A DNA stretch of 64,000 nucleotides. Source: Pyricularia pennisetigena (Eukaryota > Ascomycota > Sordariomycetes > Magnaporthales > Pyriculariaceae). A model generated the notes under the pieces. That model was not told the origin of the DNA. It did not search any database and saw nothing but the letters and a program-made list of their open reading frames with translations. The position numbers and the translations under genes are program-made. Positions within the stretch are counted from its first letter, which is position 1; every line of letters begins with the position of its first letter. Shown in pieces: positions 47,890 through 58,841 of the stretch. Where the stretch lies: contig NW_021940920.1 in the NCBI RefSeq assembly GCF_004337985.1, positions 1,348,549 through 1,412,548 on the forward strand, given 5' to 3'.

Positions 47890-48433
47890 CGTTGGTAGTG
47901 CTGCGTGGGCCAGTGGGGCTAGCTATTGCCAGTGGAAAGTATGACAGTATACGGGTATCTCTGGGGGCGGGGGGGTTGGTGGCTGAATTCGAGCGGGGTG
48001 CGGATAATGATGGAGTAGCCGACTACGTGATTTTTTTCTTTTCTTCACAATGAAGCTTCTGGTCAAGCAAGCAAGTCACTACGCATGTCCGTAGCAGATG
48101 ATTGTTATATCAACCTGCCAGTATCGTAGAGGCGGTCAGCAGTCTTCACAATGCCTGGCGCCTTTTAGACTAGCCAAGGTTTTTCTACCTTGCAAGTTCA
48201 TCAGCAACGCAGTAATACGGCACTATAGCCGTAAACAACCAACCAAAAACCACTAAGAAAGTCGCAGGCTAGTTGGCAAATTTTGTACGAATTTTCTTTC
48301 GGCGGGCCCATGGCTGTAGCCGTTGCCCGGTGTTGTGGTCGTCTTACTGTGCAGAGGGTGGCTGTGGGTACGTTGCTCCGCCGTAAGCACCATGCTTGGC
48401 AGGGCCCTAAAATAGCCGCTGTCCAGTGAGATG
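47890..48433. other. Upstream region of the secreted-protein gene
   Basis: No gene seen up to the N gap. Promoter of the minus-strand gene must be at the left side. Confidence 0.45.
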
Positions 48434-48902
48434 NNNNNNNNNNNNNNNNNNNNNNNNNNNNNNNNNNNNNNNNNNNNNNNNNNNNNNNNNNNNNNNNNNN
48501 NNNNNNNNNNNNNNNNNNNNNNNNNNNNNNNNNNNNNNNNNNNNNNNNNNNNNNNNNNNNNNNNNNNNNNNNNNNNNNNNNNNNNNNNNNNNNNNNNNNN
48601 NNNNNNNNNNNNNNNNNNNNNNNNNNNNNNNNNNNNNNNNNNNNNNNNNNNNNNNNNNNNNNNNNNNNNNNNNNNNNNNNNNNNNNNNNNNNNNNNNNNN
48701 NNNNNNNNNNNNNNNNNNNNNNNNNNNNNNNNNNNNNNNNNNNNNNNNNNNNNNNNNNNNNNNNNNNNNNNNNNNNNNNNNNNNNNNNNNNNNNNNNNNN
48801 NNNNNNNNNNNNNNNNNNNNNNNNNNNNNNNNNNNNNNNNNNNNNNNNNNNNNNNNNNNNNNNNNNNNNNNNNNNNNNNNNNNNNNNNNNNNNNNNNNNN
48901 NN
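48434..48902. other. Assembly gap, 469 N
   Basis: N run followed directly by an A run. Frames spanning it are artefacts. Confidence 0.98.
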
Positions 48903-48980
48903 AAAAAAAAAAAAAAAAAAGGAGACGAACTTTTATCCTTACAGCTTCATCCTGAAACAGCCGAATTCGCTGCCTTTTTT

Positions 48981-49712
48981 CTACGAGAATGGGTTCAGCT
49001 TGCTCGCCAAGCCCACCACCACACTTCCTGCCTTCTTTGCTCCTCCCTTAATGGTGTCCACAATACCACCGCTGGACTGGGCCGGCGGCGGAGTAGTTGT
49101 CGTCGGCTTCGTCTCCGGACTGCCGGGATTCTCGGTGGGTGAGGGAGTCGGCTTGGTCTCTGGCTTGTCGGCGCCGTCTGTAGCGCCGGGCGGGGCACTT
49201 TGCGAGCCGGGAGAGGGCGTGACGGCGGTGGCGGTGGCGTTGGCGGCAGGCGCCCCGCCGAGGCTGGCTGGGTTCGTGGCAGGGGCGGTGGCATCGACAG
49301 GAGGGGTGCCGCCGGGCGCGTTCGCGGCGCCGGATGGGTTCGGGACAGAAGCAGTGGCATCGAGCGGAGGAGTGTCGGGGTTCGGGGCAGCAGAAGTTGT
49401 GTCCACGGCAGGGGTGGTGGTGGTGGCGGGCGACGCACCCACGCCTGCCTGGCCCTGCGGGCTACCGGCCGGGAGAAGGCCAAGCGAAGAATCACCCTGA
49501 GCCGCCCCCGGGGTTGTCTGCCCTTCAACCTGCTGAGTGCCCGGGACTGATAGGGGGGTTTCGGTCAGAGCACCCGGGACCTCGACGGATTCCGACTGCT
49601 GCATCAAGTCCGGCGTTGGCTCCATGAGAGAAATCTCGCGAGTCTGCAGAGGCAGGGCCGTGACCATGGAAGCCAGAGGGAGGATGACGACTGCTTTGCG
49701 AAGGGTAATCAT
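48981..49712 (-). CDS. Secreted Pro/Thr/Ala-rich repeat protein, 243 aa
   Basis: Single exon from ATG 49712. A signal peptide is visible (MITLRKAVVILPLASMVTA, cleavage near 19-21). The body (about 30-210) is low complexity, dominated by Pro, Thr, Ala, Gly, with imperfect repeats of the type PPLDATASVPNPSG / PPVDATAPATNPAS (about 110-150). The C-terminal 30 residues switch to a non-repetitive, amphipathic, basic segment (IVDTIKGGAKKAGSVVVGL). No cysteines are evident in the mature part. Many Thr/Ser suggest O-glycosylation, as in fungal cell-wall or surface-exposed proteins. No GPI-like hydrophobic tail is clear. Family not recognised. Confidence 0.68.
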   Translation of the reverse strand: MITLRKAVVILPLASMVTALPLQTREISLMEPTPDLMQQSESVEVPGALTETPLSVPGTQQVEGQTTPGAAQGDSSLGLLPAGSPQGQAGVGASPATTTTPAVDTTSAAPNPDTPPLDATASVPNPSGAANAPGGTPPVDATAPATNPASLGGAPAANATATAVTPSPGSQSAPPGATDGADKPETKPTPSPTENPGSPETKPTTTTPPPAQSSGGIVDTIKGGAKKAGSVVVGLASKLNPFS

Positions 49713-50824
49713 ATTGACTTGTTATTTGGGCAAGATATCTAGAGTGAATAGTTGATGGTATAATGCGAAACTCTCGGGCTTGAGGGGGTGGAATATTTGT
49801 CTGTCTTAATTTGGCTCTTTTTTATTCAGACATTCCAATGCTCAGACACACATCCCAAAAAAAAAAAAAAAAAATAAAGTATCGGAACGACTACGCTTGC
49901 GGCAGACAACTTTATAACCAACAGAACCTAGAGTCCAGATCGTAGGAGATTTACCAAGAGCAAGCGCGCTGCCTGGCGATGTTCTGACAGTACCACACAA
50001 TTTGCTGGGCAATGGCGGAGCGGCTTGTGTCTTACTGCGCACCCCCACAAATCCGGCTGCTGGCATCCCTTTTCCTCCTGTCAGCACCGCCTGGATGCAT
50101 ATCCTTGATCATGGTATAGGCGGGGTTTTGCTGACTACTTCTTTTCTCTGCGACTGTGTTTTGAGCATCTCGAATGGAAAGAACCGACAAAGGATGGCCA
50201 ATTGGGTAGAGGGGAGAGATAAAGGGGGAGGGGAAAAAAAAAAAAAAAGAGACGGGTTCCTACCTGCGCTGCAAATAATCATCGTGGGTGGGCTGTCCCC
50301 ACCCGGGACACTAATAATCTCTCCACTTCAGGGCCACGCTGAAGCAGCTTTCCAGAGCTGTTCCATCAACTTTGCGGGCCTAAACTGGTTCACGTTGGCC
50401 TTGCCATTCAAGACGGGAACCGATCCCTTACTACGAGATCGGCATTCAAGAAGCTCAGCGTTTACCATGTGATGCATGATATCAGATGCCATGGTTAATC
50501 AATCACCTGGGACTGTACCGCGATCGTTTGGAGCCCACTTTGTCAGGATCCAGAGGCGTCGCTGCCATCTCGTGCCGATGGGCCAGCCTGTCAAATCACA
50601 ATTCCATGATGACGCGGATGCCGTTCTCGATCAGCTCAATCATCGCTGCATTTTCAGCAAACTTTGCTGGGTGGAAAAGCATGGGAAATTCTAAATAATA
50701 GGAGGGTCGAAATCATGATTCCAGTTCGAGGCTGCGTGAAAACATTGCCACTCCCAATCACGACCGCGGCTCTGCAATAGGAGAATGCCATACAAACACC
50801 TCTCTACAAACCCCGCCTCGGCAC

Positions 50825-50826
<2 letters not shown>
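49713..50826. other. Intergenic, no gene seen
   Basis: About 1.1 kb with A-runs at 49857-49874 and 50235-50249. The 156-codon frame 50002-50472 (+) shows no domain features. Confidence 0.5.

Positions 50827-50855
<29 letters not shown>
50827..50855 (+). repeat. A29 homopolymer just beyond the MFS stop codon
   Basis: 29 consecutive A, three bases past the stop of the minus-strand transporter, so its 3' UTR begins with a T run. Confidence 0.95.
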
Positions 50856-50857
<2 letters not shown>

Positions 50858-50858
50858 A

Positions 50859-53284
50859 TTAGTGCTGGAACCGAAAATCCAACCTCTTGTTCCCCTCGTC
50901 GGTGGTCGTGGCCAGATAGTCGAGCCTCTGCTCGGGCGTCATGGCGTCCCACCTCTGGGCCCGGCGCCGGTTGCGCAGCACGTAGTACGTCTTGACGAGC
51001 AGGTACAGGGCCAGGTTCATGCAGACCATGCCCAGCAGCGCGCGGTTGCCGCGCGGGTAGTTGGGCGCGTCGTCGGCGCGGTAGACGTTGGCGCCCACCA
51101 CCCCGCCCGCCTGCACAAACATGTTGTAGCAGGCCGCCGAGACGGTGCGCAGCCGGACCGAGTTGGAGTTGCGCGAGTTCCAGCCGACTTGGATGGGGTG
51201 GGCTGTTGGGGGGCGTGTGTGACTGTGAGAAACGTTGTTGGGGGAGATGGAGTGAGTAGGGGTAGAGGGTGACGGGAGCGTTTAGACGTACCGTTCGGAT
51301 AGCTCAGGAGCAGCGTCGTCACTGTCCAGACCACCCACTTGTTGACGGCGCCGAGGTCCGTCACCGCCATGTAAAGAAGCAGAGGAAGCGCCCATATCTG
51401 GCCGATCATGGCGCTAAAAGTGAGGTTGCCCCAGATCTCGGCAATGTAGGTTACTCCCAGCATCGTAATGACTTTTGGTTACCCGTCTTTTAGTTTTATT
51501 TTTCCCCCAATCTGGTTCCGAGGCATGCTTTGTTCCAGCGCTAAAAAGAAAAGCGGAGAAACTTACTGTGTCCGACATAGTATGGGATGGTGAGCAGGTT
51601 CGTTTGGAATGTGTCAAAGCCCAGACTCTTCAGAGAGAGCGTGATATAATACTGCGGCGGAATCATGGGCAGTTGGAAGCAGAGGCCGAGTATGTAAATG
51701 GGCCTTTTTGTTTTGTCTTTGGTCAGCAAGGTTGTGGCAAAAGATGCAGGGAGTGCGTTCAGAGTTGTTGCTACTCACCACAGGTCGTAGTCCTTCATAC
51801 TCTGCCACAGCAGCTTGGGCGTGATGGGCTCACGGTTGTGCATCGAGCTCTTGTTGGGATCCTCGCGCAGGACCCGGTTGACCATGATCTTTTCTTCTCT
51901 GCAGTTCTGAGGAGTCAGCATATAGAAGACCCAGAAAAAAAAAGGGCCGGGAGAGTCGGAAAAGTGGACTTCTACTACCTTTCGTTGAACCAGCCCTTCT
52001 TACCCCTGAACCAGTTTGCGGTCTGGCAAGGACCCGCGGGCATGAGGCCGAACGAGAAGAGACCAATCGTGAGCGTCATTAGACCCTAAGACGCACGCAA
52101 TTAAACGAGTGGTTGTTGTTAGTGAATAGGTGCGGAGTGATAGGGGGACTACAGTGCGAGGCCAAAGCGAACAAAAGACCCCCAAGAAAGATGATGTGGT
52201 CTCGCCCGGCGTACCTCGATCATAAACAGCCACCTCCAGCCAGACAAGCCAGCAACACCTCTCATCTTCAGCAGGCCAGCAGCAAGCAGCGATGAAACAA
52301 TGTCGGCTATGCTCATTGCCGTCCAGAAGAAGCCCAGGCGGATGGAGAGCTCGTGGTGTTTGTAAAAGTATGACAGATATAAAATGACCTTTTTGTCCCC
52401 CAAACCAAGAGAGTCTTGTCAGCAGATTCCAAGCTAGGCAAACAAGCAGAGTTGGAAAACAAAAAAGAAAAAGAAAAAGAAAAAAAAAAAAGTTCCCACA
52501 AACATCGGGTATAAAGCCTCCCTGCAGAATGCCTAGAAGCGCGCGGCAGGCCAGGAAAGACGACCTCCCGCTCAGCCAGAACTGGGACGCGGCCACGATG
52601 CTCCAGAGGGTCATTTGCGTCGGGATCCAGCGGTCCGGGCCCATCCACTTTGAGACGAGCTGCGAGGGGAGCTCGGCGCAGAGGAAGCTGAGGCGGAAGA
52701 CGGAGTTTCCGAGGTTATAGTCTGCGTGGAAAGGAGTCAGCAAGCAGAGCTTCTTTGAAAATCAAGACTCTCGTCCAAGACAAACCATCCGTAGTCATGT
52801 GCAGGTCCGGCAGGAAATTGTCCGTCAGCGCCTGGACGAGGTTCGCGCGGTCGAGCTCGAGGGCCATGAACATGATGCAGGCCCAGAACATGATGCGTAT
52901 GTCCATCTTGCGGATGACGCCGTCCTCCTCCCTCCAGGTCCATCTAAACTGCGTATCGAACCGGTGGTAGTTTTCCCTGGGAGCGGTTTTTTTTTTCGAG
53001 TGAGCACTGAGGCGGACGGAGAAAGGTCTCTTGTTTCATGTTTTGCGTTTGAGGCCTGACAAAAACACTCACCAGTCCTGTCTGGGATGATATTTTTCGG
53101 CAGTCTCCGGGTCGTCAAAGACGCTCAATTGGGTGGCTATGGCATCGGGGTCGTGGGGCGCCTTCTTCTGCCAAAAGAAGCGTTTGTATTTACGGGGAAC
53201 GCCGAGGGGTGCGCTGCCGCTGAGGGAGGATGTCGACCCGTACTCGCTCTTGCCACCCTCATTTCTGCTCAGAACTGTTGTCAT
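50859..53284 (-). CDS. MFS transporter, anion:cation symporter (allantoate/nicotinate permease) family, nine exons
   Basis: Exons 53284-53073, 52976-52786, 52721-52504, 52388-52215, 52085-51979, 51898-51779, 51703-51567, 51471-51292 and 51202-50859 join in frame to 560 aa. The cytosolic N-terminus ends with [20 protein letters not shown] (TM1 start). [18 protein letters not shown] is the Dal5/Tna1-type 'DR.N...A' motif after TM1. Further family landmarks are [47 protein letters not shown] and a C-terminal LDFRFQH. Twelve membrane segments are expected. The family imports carboxylates and related acids (allantoate, nicotinate, pantothenate, biotin); the substrate is not readable. It is head-to-head with a TauD-type dioxygenase, suggesting sulfonate or another acid. 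Three of eight acceptors are AAG. Introns are short, with GCTGAC branch points. Confidence 0.92.
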
Positions 53285-54894
53285 GATGGGGCTCGTCCTT
53301 TTTGGTTCTTGAGGGAGATGAGGAAAAAAAAGGGGTGCGCAAGGATCCAGAGCAGAATAAAAAAGGGAAACCAAACAGCGATGTGCAAAAGACAACACCT
53401 GGGATCAAAGCCTACTATATTAGGTTCTGGGAAGCAAGCCGAGGAGAGGGTGTCTTGGACTCTTAGCGGCAGTCAGTCTCAAAGCCTTTTTTTTTCTCTC
53501 AAGAGCAGCGCAGCACAAGGATTTATTGAGACAAGCAATGCTTGAGAAGCTCAAGCTTGCGGCACAGGACTTCTCTAGTCTAGTGTTTCTTGCCTTTCCA
53601 AGGAAAAGAGAGAGAGAGAGAGAGAGATAAGCACAACGGCGAGGAGATGCCCAGAAAAACATGTCCATGACGAATACCGGTCTGCCCGTCACGCCTTGCA
53701 GCTGGACTCGGTGGTCACAGAAACCAGGGGTCTAGGCGGATGAAGGGGGTGGAGAGCTGTGGGGGCAAATCAAGGCCGCAAGGGGTAAAAACCGTAAAAG
53801 ATGTCGTGGTTTCAATAGGGGTTCATTCCTTGACTGAGTGGGGGATTCAGTGGCGCGCTGAACCCGGGCAAAAGTTGACAAGAGATTGGGGAAAATATGG
53901 AAATAGTCAACCGTCGACGCAGGCAGGGATACACAATCTGGCTAACGGTATGGTGATCACTGATTACTGATATCCCAGTGTTGGCGATTGTGGCAATACA
54001 GGCCGGGACATGAAAAACGCGAAAAAAATCGTAGACTCGGAACGCGTAGTGCCTGCATTCATAGCACCACATGACGCAGTCCATTCTATGTCGACTGTTT
54101 GCTTCGTAGCTGCGAGAAAAAAAAAAAAAAAAAAAAAACCACCACCCAACGTCCATTGATGGTTGTGATGGGGTTGAAATCGGCCGTCGTGATAACCTGA
54201 AAAGAGCACGCAATTGCACCAATCACGTGCTCAAGTCGTACGCGATGTCTATCTTCCCCCCACAAACCAAAGCAACCATGAAGGAAGGGGACCAAGACAA
54301 TAACCGCTTCATCCAGTAATGGTCTCTAAGAGACAAATCGGAAACAAAAAAAAAAAAAAAGACCCGAAAGATACGAACGATGTGGGGGTTAAGCCAACAA
54401 GTTTTCAATCCCTTGATAAACGAGAAAGTTTGTGTAATTCTTTCGAGTCGATTGGGCCGATATCATGATGGCGCCATGCGAGTTTGCAATGTCGAAAATG
54501 CGGAGTAGATGCCGGCGAAACCCCGGGCGGCCAACTTTGTAGTTTATGGTTGACGATCCGATGCGGCGTGCTGTTTGGTCTGCAGTCCAACACCATAGCA
54601 GTTCGAGAAGCCTACCAGAGAAATGGAAAACAAGATGGTGTGCAACAATGATACTCGTGAACAAACAAACCATGGATGGCGGCATCAGGTGGCATTCGTG
54701 GGTGCTCGAGTCTCGGAAATCGCGGTAAATTGTGTCGGCAATAACGAATAAAAAATCCCGGTTGATTTTGCTATAAAAGCGAGGCAGATGTTGATCGAGT
54801 ACAGATTGATTTTGACTTTTTGGGTGTAAAGCACTCGATCAAAATCGACAAACAAACTCACCACTACCCAGATATCTACCTACTCGCAGCCAAA
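53285..54894. promoter_or_regulatory. Shared divergent promoter region, MFS transporter / TauD dioxygenase
   Basis: 1.6 kb between the two start codons. Holds an AG microsatellite (53606-53628) and poly(A) runs (54117-54138, 54345-54360). A TATA-like ATAAAAG element lies near 54773, about 120 bp before the dioxygenase start. No gene is supported inside. Confidence 0.5.
53606..53628 (+). repeat. (AG)n microsatellite
   Basis: About eleven AG units in the divergent promoter region, about 320 bp upstream of the transporter ATG. Confidence 0.9.
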
Positions 54895-56244
54895 ATGTCT
54901 CCATCCGCCGTTGACGTGGCGACCGAGGTGCACAACGTAGCCAAGCAGGCCATCCAGACAGACTCCCAGCCCAAGTACCCCGAGCCTTTGAAGCTGTCCG
55001 GCGCCCTCGACAGCTACGAATACTTTGACACCACCCCAATCATCGGGCGGGAATATCCCAATGCAAACCTGGTCGACATCCTGAACAGCCCCAACTCTGA
55101 CGAGCTCATCCGCGACCTGGCCATCACCAGTGAGTAGCACGATTGTGGCGCTGTCTCCCCCCCTCCCGCCACACCACACCACAAATCAACACCATTAACA
55201 ACATGAGCGACGATCCAAACCTGCAGTATCCCAACGCGGCGTCGTCTTCTTCCGCGCCCAAGACAACCTCACCAACGACCTTCAAAAGAAGCTCATCCTG
55301 CGGCTCGGCGAGCTGACGGGCCGACCCAGGACGTCAGGCCTGCACATCCACCCCCTGCTCAACGCCGAGCGGGAGACGTACGGCGGCGACGACAACGAGG
55401 TCAGCACCATCAGCTCCGTCCAGAACGAGACGCTGGACAAAAAGACCTTTGTGCGCCCGGACGAGCTCAGCCCCAAGAAGCAGAGCACCGCCCAGTGGCA
55501 CAGCGACATTGCCTTTGAGCCCGTGCCGGCCGACTATACGTCTCTGAGGCTGACGGAGCTGCCCAAGACGGGAGGAGGTGAGCTTCTTTTTTTCTTCTTT
55601 TCTTTGCCTGTAGGAGCTGCCGAAAATTCCGACAGAGTGGGCTATCCTCTTTTCTGCACGAAGGTGGTATCCATACGGGCNNNNNNNNNNNGTTGCTGAC
55701 ACAAAACCAACCAGACACACTCTGGGCATCCGGCTACGAGATCTACGACAAAATCTCAGCCCCCTACCAAAAGTTCCTCGAAACGCTCTCCGTCACCTTC
55801 GCCCAGACGCGCTTTAACCAGATCGCCGACGCCAACGGCTTTAGCCTGTACTCGCAGGCGCGCGGCGCGCCCGAGAACGTCGGTACCAACCTGCGCGCCG
55901 TCCACCCGCTGGTGCGGACCAACCCCGTGACCGGCTGGAAGAGCATCTTCCCCGTGGGCGGGCACGTCAAGCACGTCAACGGCCTGACGGACGAGGAGAG
56001 CGACGCGCTGCTCCGGTGGTTCCTGGACCTCGTCTACCGCAACCACGACCTGCAGACCCGGCTCAGGTGGAAGAACAAGAACGACATTGCCATTTGGGAC
56101 AACCGGAGCGTGTTCCACACCGCCACGTTCGACCTCGAGGGCCAGGGGCCGAGGTTTGGGAATCGGGTTGTCGGGCTCGGCGAGAGGCCGTATCTTGACC
56201 CGAATAGCAGGTCGAGGAGGGAGGCGTTGGCCGAGGGGAACTAG
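54895..56244 (+). CDS. TauD/TfdA-type Fe(II)/2-oxoglutarate dioxygenase, three exons
   Basis: Exons 54895-55129, 55227-55577 and 55715-56244 join in phase 1 to 371 aa; I chose ATG 54895 over 54820 because the upstream part reads as leader. The core has ISQRGVVFFRAQDNL and GELTGRPRTSGLHIHP. The facial-triad motif WHSDIAF gives His170 and Asp172; the distal His330 is in SVFHTATFD. Downstream arginines in FGNRVVGLGERPY (Arg346 candidate) fit 2-oxoglutarate binding. The length is typical of fungal taurine/sulfonate dioxygenases, which release sulfite from sulfonates, or of related carboxylate hydroxylases. It is head-to-head with an anion symporter. Intron 2 contains an 11-N gap (55681-55691) and a GCTGAC branch site; coding is unaffected. 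Confidence 0.92.
55681..55691. other. Assembly gap, 11 N, inside an intron
   Basis: Lies in intron 2 of the TauD-type gene, about 25 bp before the acceptor. Confidence 0.98.
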
Positions 56245-56949
56245 CGGGTTTGTCTTTTTATGACATCTTGCAGATATCGACATTTTCTATGACCTTGATT
56301 TATGAGGGAATAGCTGCATGTTTTTTTTTTTTTTTCCTTTTCTTTTTTTCACGAGAATATTTATCCGAATAGTCTTCTGTCATTGGTTGAGACTACTGTT
56401 TTCTGTCTATACTATTTTCCCCCACAAGCCGACGTACAAAACAACCGCAAAACTTCCTGGATCAACTCGATCGTGCTTAAAAGTTGATAGGAATCCGAGG
56501 CAAACATGTGACAACCCATATCTGCACAACATTCGAGCAAGTGAGGGCGGCTAGTTTGATTCCACCACTCTTACCGTTACTCTGTTCACATTCAGCATAT
56601 TTTGAAAAGAAGAACTTGAGAACAACAGGGAGATATAAAAAAAAGTACATTAACATGAATGTACACCATCAGGAGTACACCCTCCCTTTCTAAATTCTTT
56701 TCGACGAACTACTTTGATGGCGATTCCCAGAGATGAAAGAGGAAAAAAAAAAGACAAAACAAGTGCACTTTGTGTCCGGATTCCATAGCTATCGAAGCTA
56801 GTGACAATTCCACTCGGCAACTTGGACGTCATGGTCTGGGAGGCGGAGTTGTCTCGGGCGCTTGACCACCTCGGCAATGCACAAATTACCTAGGCCCTAG
56901 GGCATGGGTGCAGTAGAAGTAACCCTATATGTACCGCTCTGAACCATAT
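56245..56949. other. 3' region of the dioxygenase gene; start of the AT-rich island
   Basis: T run at 56321-56335 and falling GC content; no gene seen. Confidence 0.45.
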
Positions 56950-56983
56950 TTATTCACATTCCCCCCCATGTGCATTGAATGTA

Positions 56984-57025
56984 ACGTTGGGCTCCACATC
57001 TCCGACCCCCCTAAAGTCCGGCCCC
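56984..57025 (+). repeat. Left terminal inverted repeat of the Pot2-like element
   Basis: 42 bp identical, as reverse complement, to 58800-58841; the next base differs. Confidence 0.95.
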
Positions 57026-57134
57026 TAAAAATATCTACTCAGCCACGTCAACCCTTTGTTTTATTTTATAAATATCTAGACGAATTTTTCACTTTAGAAC
57101 TTGCATTTTGAAGATTCTTGCTCCAAACTTTCCA

Positions 57135-58742
57135 ATGAAACAGTACACTGAAAATCAGCTTCTTGCTGCCATTTCTGACATAAGAAATGGCAAATCAGTT
57201 CACAAAACCTCGCAAAAATGGGGTATTCCTCGGAGTACCCTTCACGATCGTTTAAAGGGGGCCCAGTCAATTCAACAAGCGAAAAGATTTTGTCAAAGGC
57301 TTTCACAGGAGCAGGAGACCTATTTGGCAGATTGGGTACTTGCGCAGGCCGCGTTAGGCCTTCCGCCAACGCATCAAGAACTACGCTATTTTGCGGAACG
57401 AATTCTTCAGGCCGCCGGAGAAAGAAAAAGCCTTGGGAAACATTGGGTTAGCCGTTTTATAGCCCGATATCCAATTTTGAAAACCCAAAGGCCCCGGCGA
57501 ATAGAAAATGCCCGGGTTAATGGGGCTACAACCGAGGTAATTAAATCTTGGTGGTCCTATTTGAAAAATCCCGTTATCGATACTATAAAACCGGCCAACC
57601 GTTGGAATATGGACGAAACAGGTATAATGGAAGGCAAAGGATCTAATGGCCTGGTGTTAGGGCGTAATAAAATCCGGCCATTACAGCGAAAAGAGCCTGG
57701 AACGCGGGGTTGGACGAGCATAATCGAATGTGTATCAGCTACGGGGGCTGTTATACCTCCCCTCGTTATATTTAAGGGGAAAAACGTACAGCAACAATGG
57801 TTTCCAGCTGATTTAAGTCCTTTCGATACCTGGCAATTTCATGCAACAGAAAACGGGTGGACAAATAATGAAACAGGTATCGAATGGTTAAAAAAGGTGT
57901 TTATTCCAAATACCCAACCTTTAACTCCTGAAAAGCGTTTATTAGTTCTCGACGGCCACGGATCACACGTCAGCGACGAGTTTATGCTTGTTTGCCTCCA
58001 AAATAATATTCAGCTTTTATATTTACCTCCTCATTCGTCGCACGTTCTTCAACCGTTGGATTTATCGGTTTTTGGGCCGTTAAAGGAAGCTTATCGACGT
58101 CACCTGGGATTTGTAAACCAGTTTTGCTGTTCAACGGTTGTTGGGAAACGAAACTTTCTACTTTGCTATCGAAAAGCCAGATCAAAAGCATTTATAGCAA
58201 AAACCATTCAATCTGGTTGGCGTACGACGGGGTTATGGCCGGTGAACTTGGCAAAACCACTTTTAAACCCGTTTTTATTAGAAAATAGCAACGCCAACGT
58301 CGAAAAAGGTAGAAATAACGGCTTCCAAAGGGATAAAACACCGGAAAGCCCAAACCAAAAAATTAACGACCAATCTTTACTTATTTGGAAAACCCCTAAA
58401 ACGACCCGAGATATTCGACTTCAACTACAGGAAATTTCCCGGTCCGAAAAAAGTAACGCCACTTCACGGCTTTTGTTTGCAAAAGTCCAAAAAAGCTTCG
58501 AAACCAAGGATATCTTATTGGCTGAAGCTCAGCAAAAAATCAGTTTGTTAAAAGCAAAATTGGAGGCGGTACGGCCGGTCAAAAGGAAAAGGGTAATTCC
58601 GGATCCCAACGAGCTTTTGGTCAGCAAAAAAAACGTTTATGAAGCACAGGAAAATAATAGGGACTGTTTAGAGGATTTGAACGATGGAGAAGAGGTTAGC
58701 GAACCGGGAGAGCCTGACAATGATTGTATTATTGTGCGTTGA
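57135..58742 (+). CDS. Pot2-type transposase (CENP-B-like HTH, DDE/D endonuclease), 535 aa
   Basis: Start ATG 57135 gives 535 aa; an in-frame ATG at 57108 would add nine. The N-terminal psq-type HTH is QLLAAISDIRNGKSVHKTSQ then WGIPRSTLHDRLKG. A CENP-B-type DNA-binding region follows (about 60-125, including HWVSRFIARYP). The DDE_1 catalytic core has NRWNMDETGIMEG (first Asp), LVLDGHGSHVSDEF (second Asp) and PPHSSHVLQPLDLSVFGPL (third Asp), the DDD arrangement of pogo/Fot1 enzymes. The C-terminal tail is charged with a basic patch (RPVKRKRV), probably nuclear targeting. No stop or frameshift, so it may be active. Codon use is AT-rich compared with host genes. Confidence 0.95.
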   Translation: MKQYTENQLLAAISDIRNGKSVHKTSQKWGIPRSTLHDRLKGAQSIQQAKRFCQRLSQEQETYLADWVLAQAALGLPPTHQELRYFAERILQAAGERKSLGKHWVSRFIARYPILKTQRPRRIENARVNGATTEVIKSWWSYLKNPVIDTIKPANRWNMDETGIMEGKGSNGLVLGRNKIRPLQRKEPGTRGWTSIIECVSATGAVIPPLVIFKGKNVQQQWFPADLSPFDTWQFHATENGWTNNETGIEWLKKVFIPNTQPLTPEKRLLVLDGHGSHVSDEFMLVCLQNNIQLLYLPPHSSHVLQPLDLSVFGPLKEAYRRHLGFVNQFCCSTVVGKRNFLLCYRKARSKAFIAKTIQSGWRTTGLWPVNLAKPLLNPFLLENSNANVEKGRNNGFQRDKTPESPNQKINDQSLLIWKTPKTTRDIRLQLQEISRSEKSNATSRLLFAKVQKSFETKDILLAEAQQKISLLKAKLEAVRPVKRKRVIPDPNELLVSKKNVYEAQENNRDCLEDLNDGEEVSEPGEPDNDCIIVR

Positions 58743-58799
58743 TAGGTTTACATTTAAATCGGTTTATAAAAGGGGTATTTCGTCGTTACATTTTTCAAG

Positions 58800-58841
58800 G
58801 GGGCCGGACTTTAGGGGGGTCGGAGATGTGGAGCCCAACGT
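58800..58841 (-). repeat. Right terminal inverted repeat of the Pot2-like element
   Basis: Reverse complement of 56984-57025 over 42 bp; followed by the TA target duplication at 58842-58843. Confidence 0.95.

Larger units (their letters stand above)
56984..58841 (+). mobile_element. Pot2-like (Fot1/pogo, Tc1/mariner) DNA transposon, 1858 bp
   Basis: Terminal inverted repeats of 42 identical bases (56984-57025 and 58800-58841, start ACGTTGGGCTCC) are flanked by a TA direct duplication (56982-56983, 58842-58843). One uninterrupted transposase gene lies between them. The total of 1858 bp, 42-bp repeats and 535 codons agree with the published Pot2 element of Magnaporthe (1857 bp, 43-bp repeats, 535 aa) and differ from Fot1 (about 1.93 kb). 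Intact ORF and identical repeats imply a recent insertion that has escaped RIP. It is inserted in exon 3 of a small secreted-protein gene, in opposite orientation. Confidence 0.93.

Noticed and set aside
48426..49142. Frames through the 469-N gap
   Set aside because: Artefact of N translation.
49000..49550. Gly/Val-rich plus-strand frames opposite the secreted repeat protein
   Set aside because: Antisense of a Pro/Thr/Ala repeat gives Gly/Val-rich text; the minus frame has a signal peptide.
56984..58841. Alternative identification of the element as Fot1
   Set aside because: Fot1 is longer (about 1.93 kb); 1858 bp, 42-bp repeats and 535 aa fit Pot2 better.
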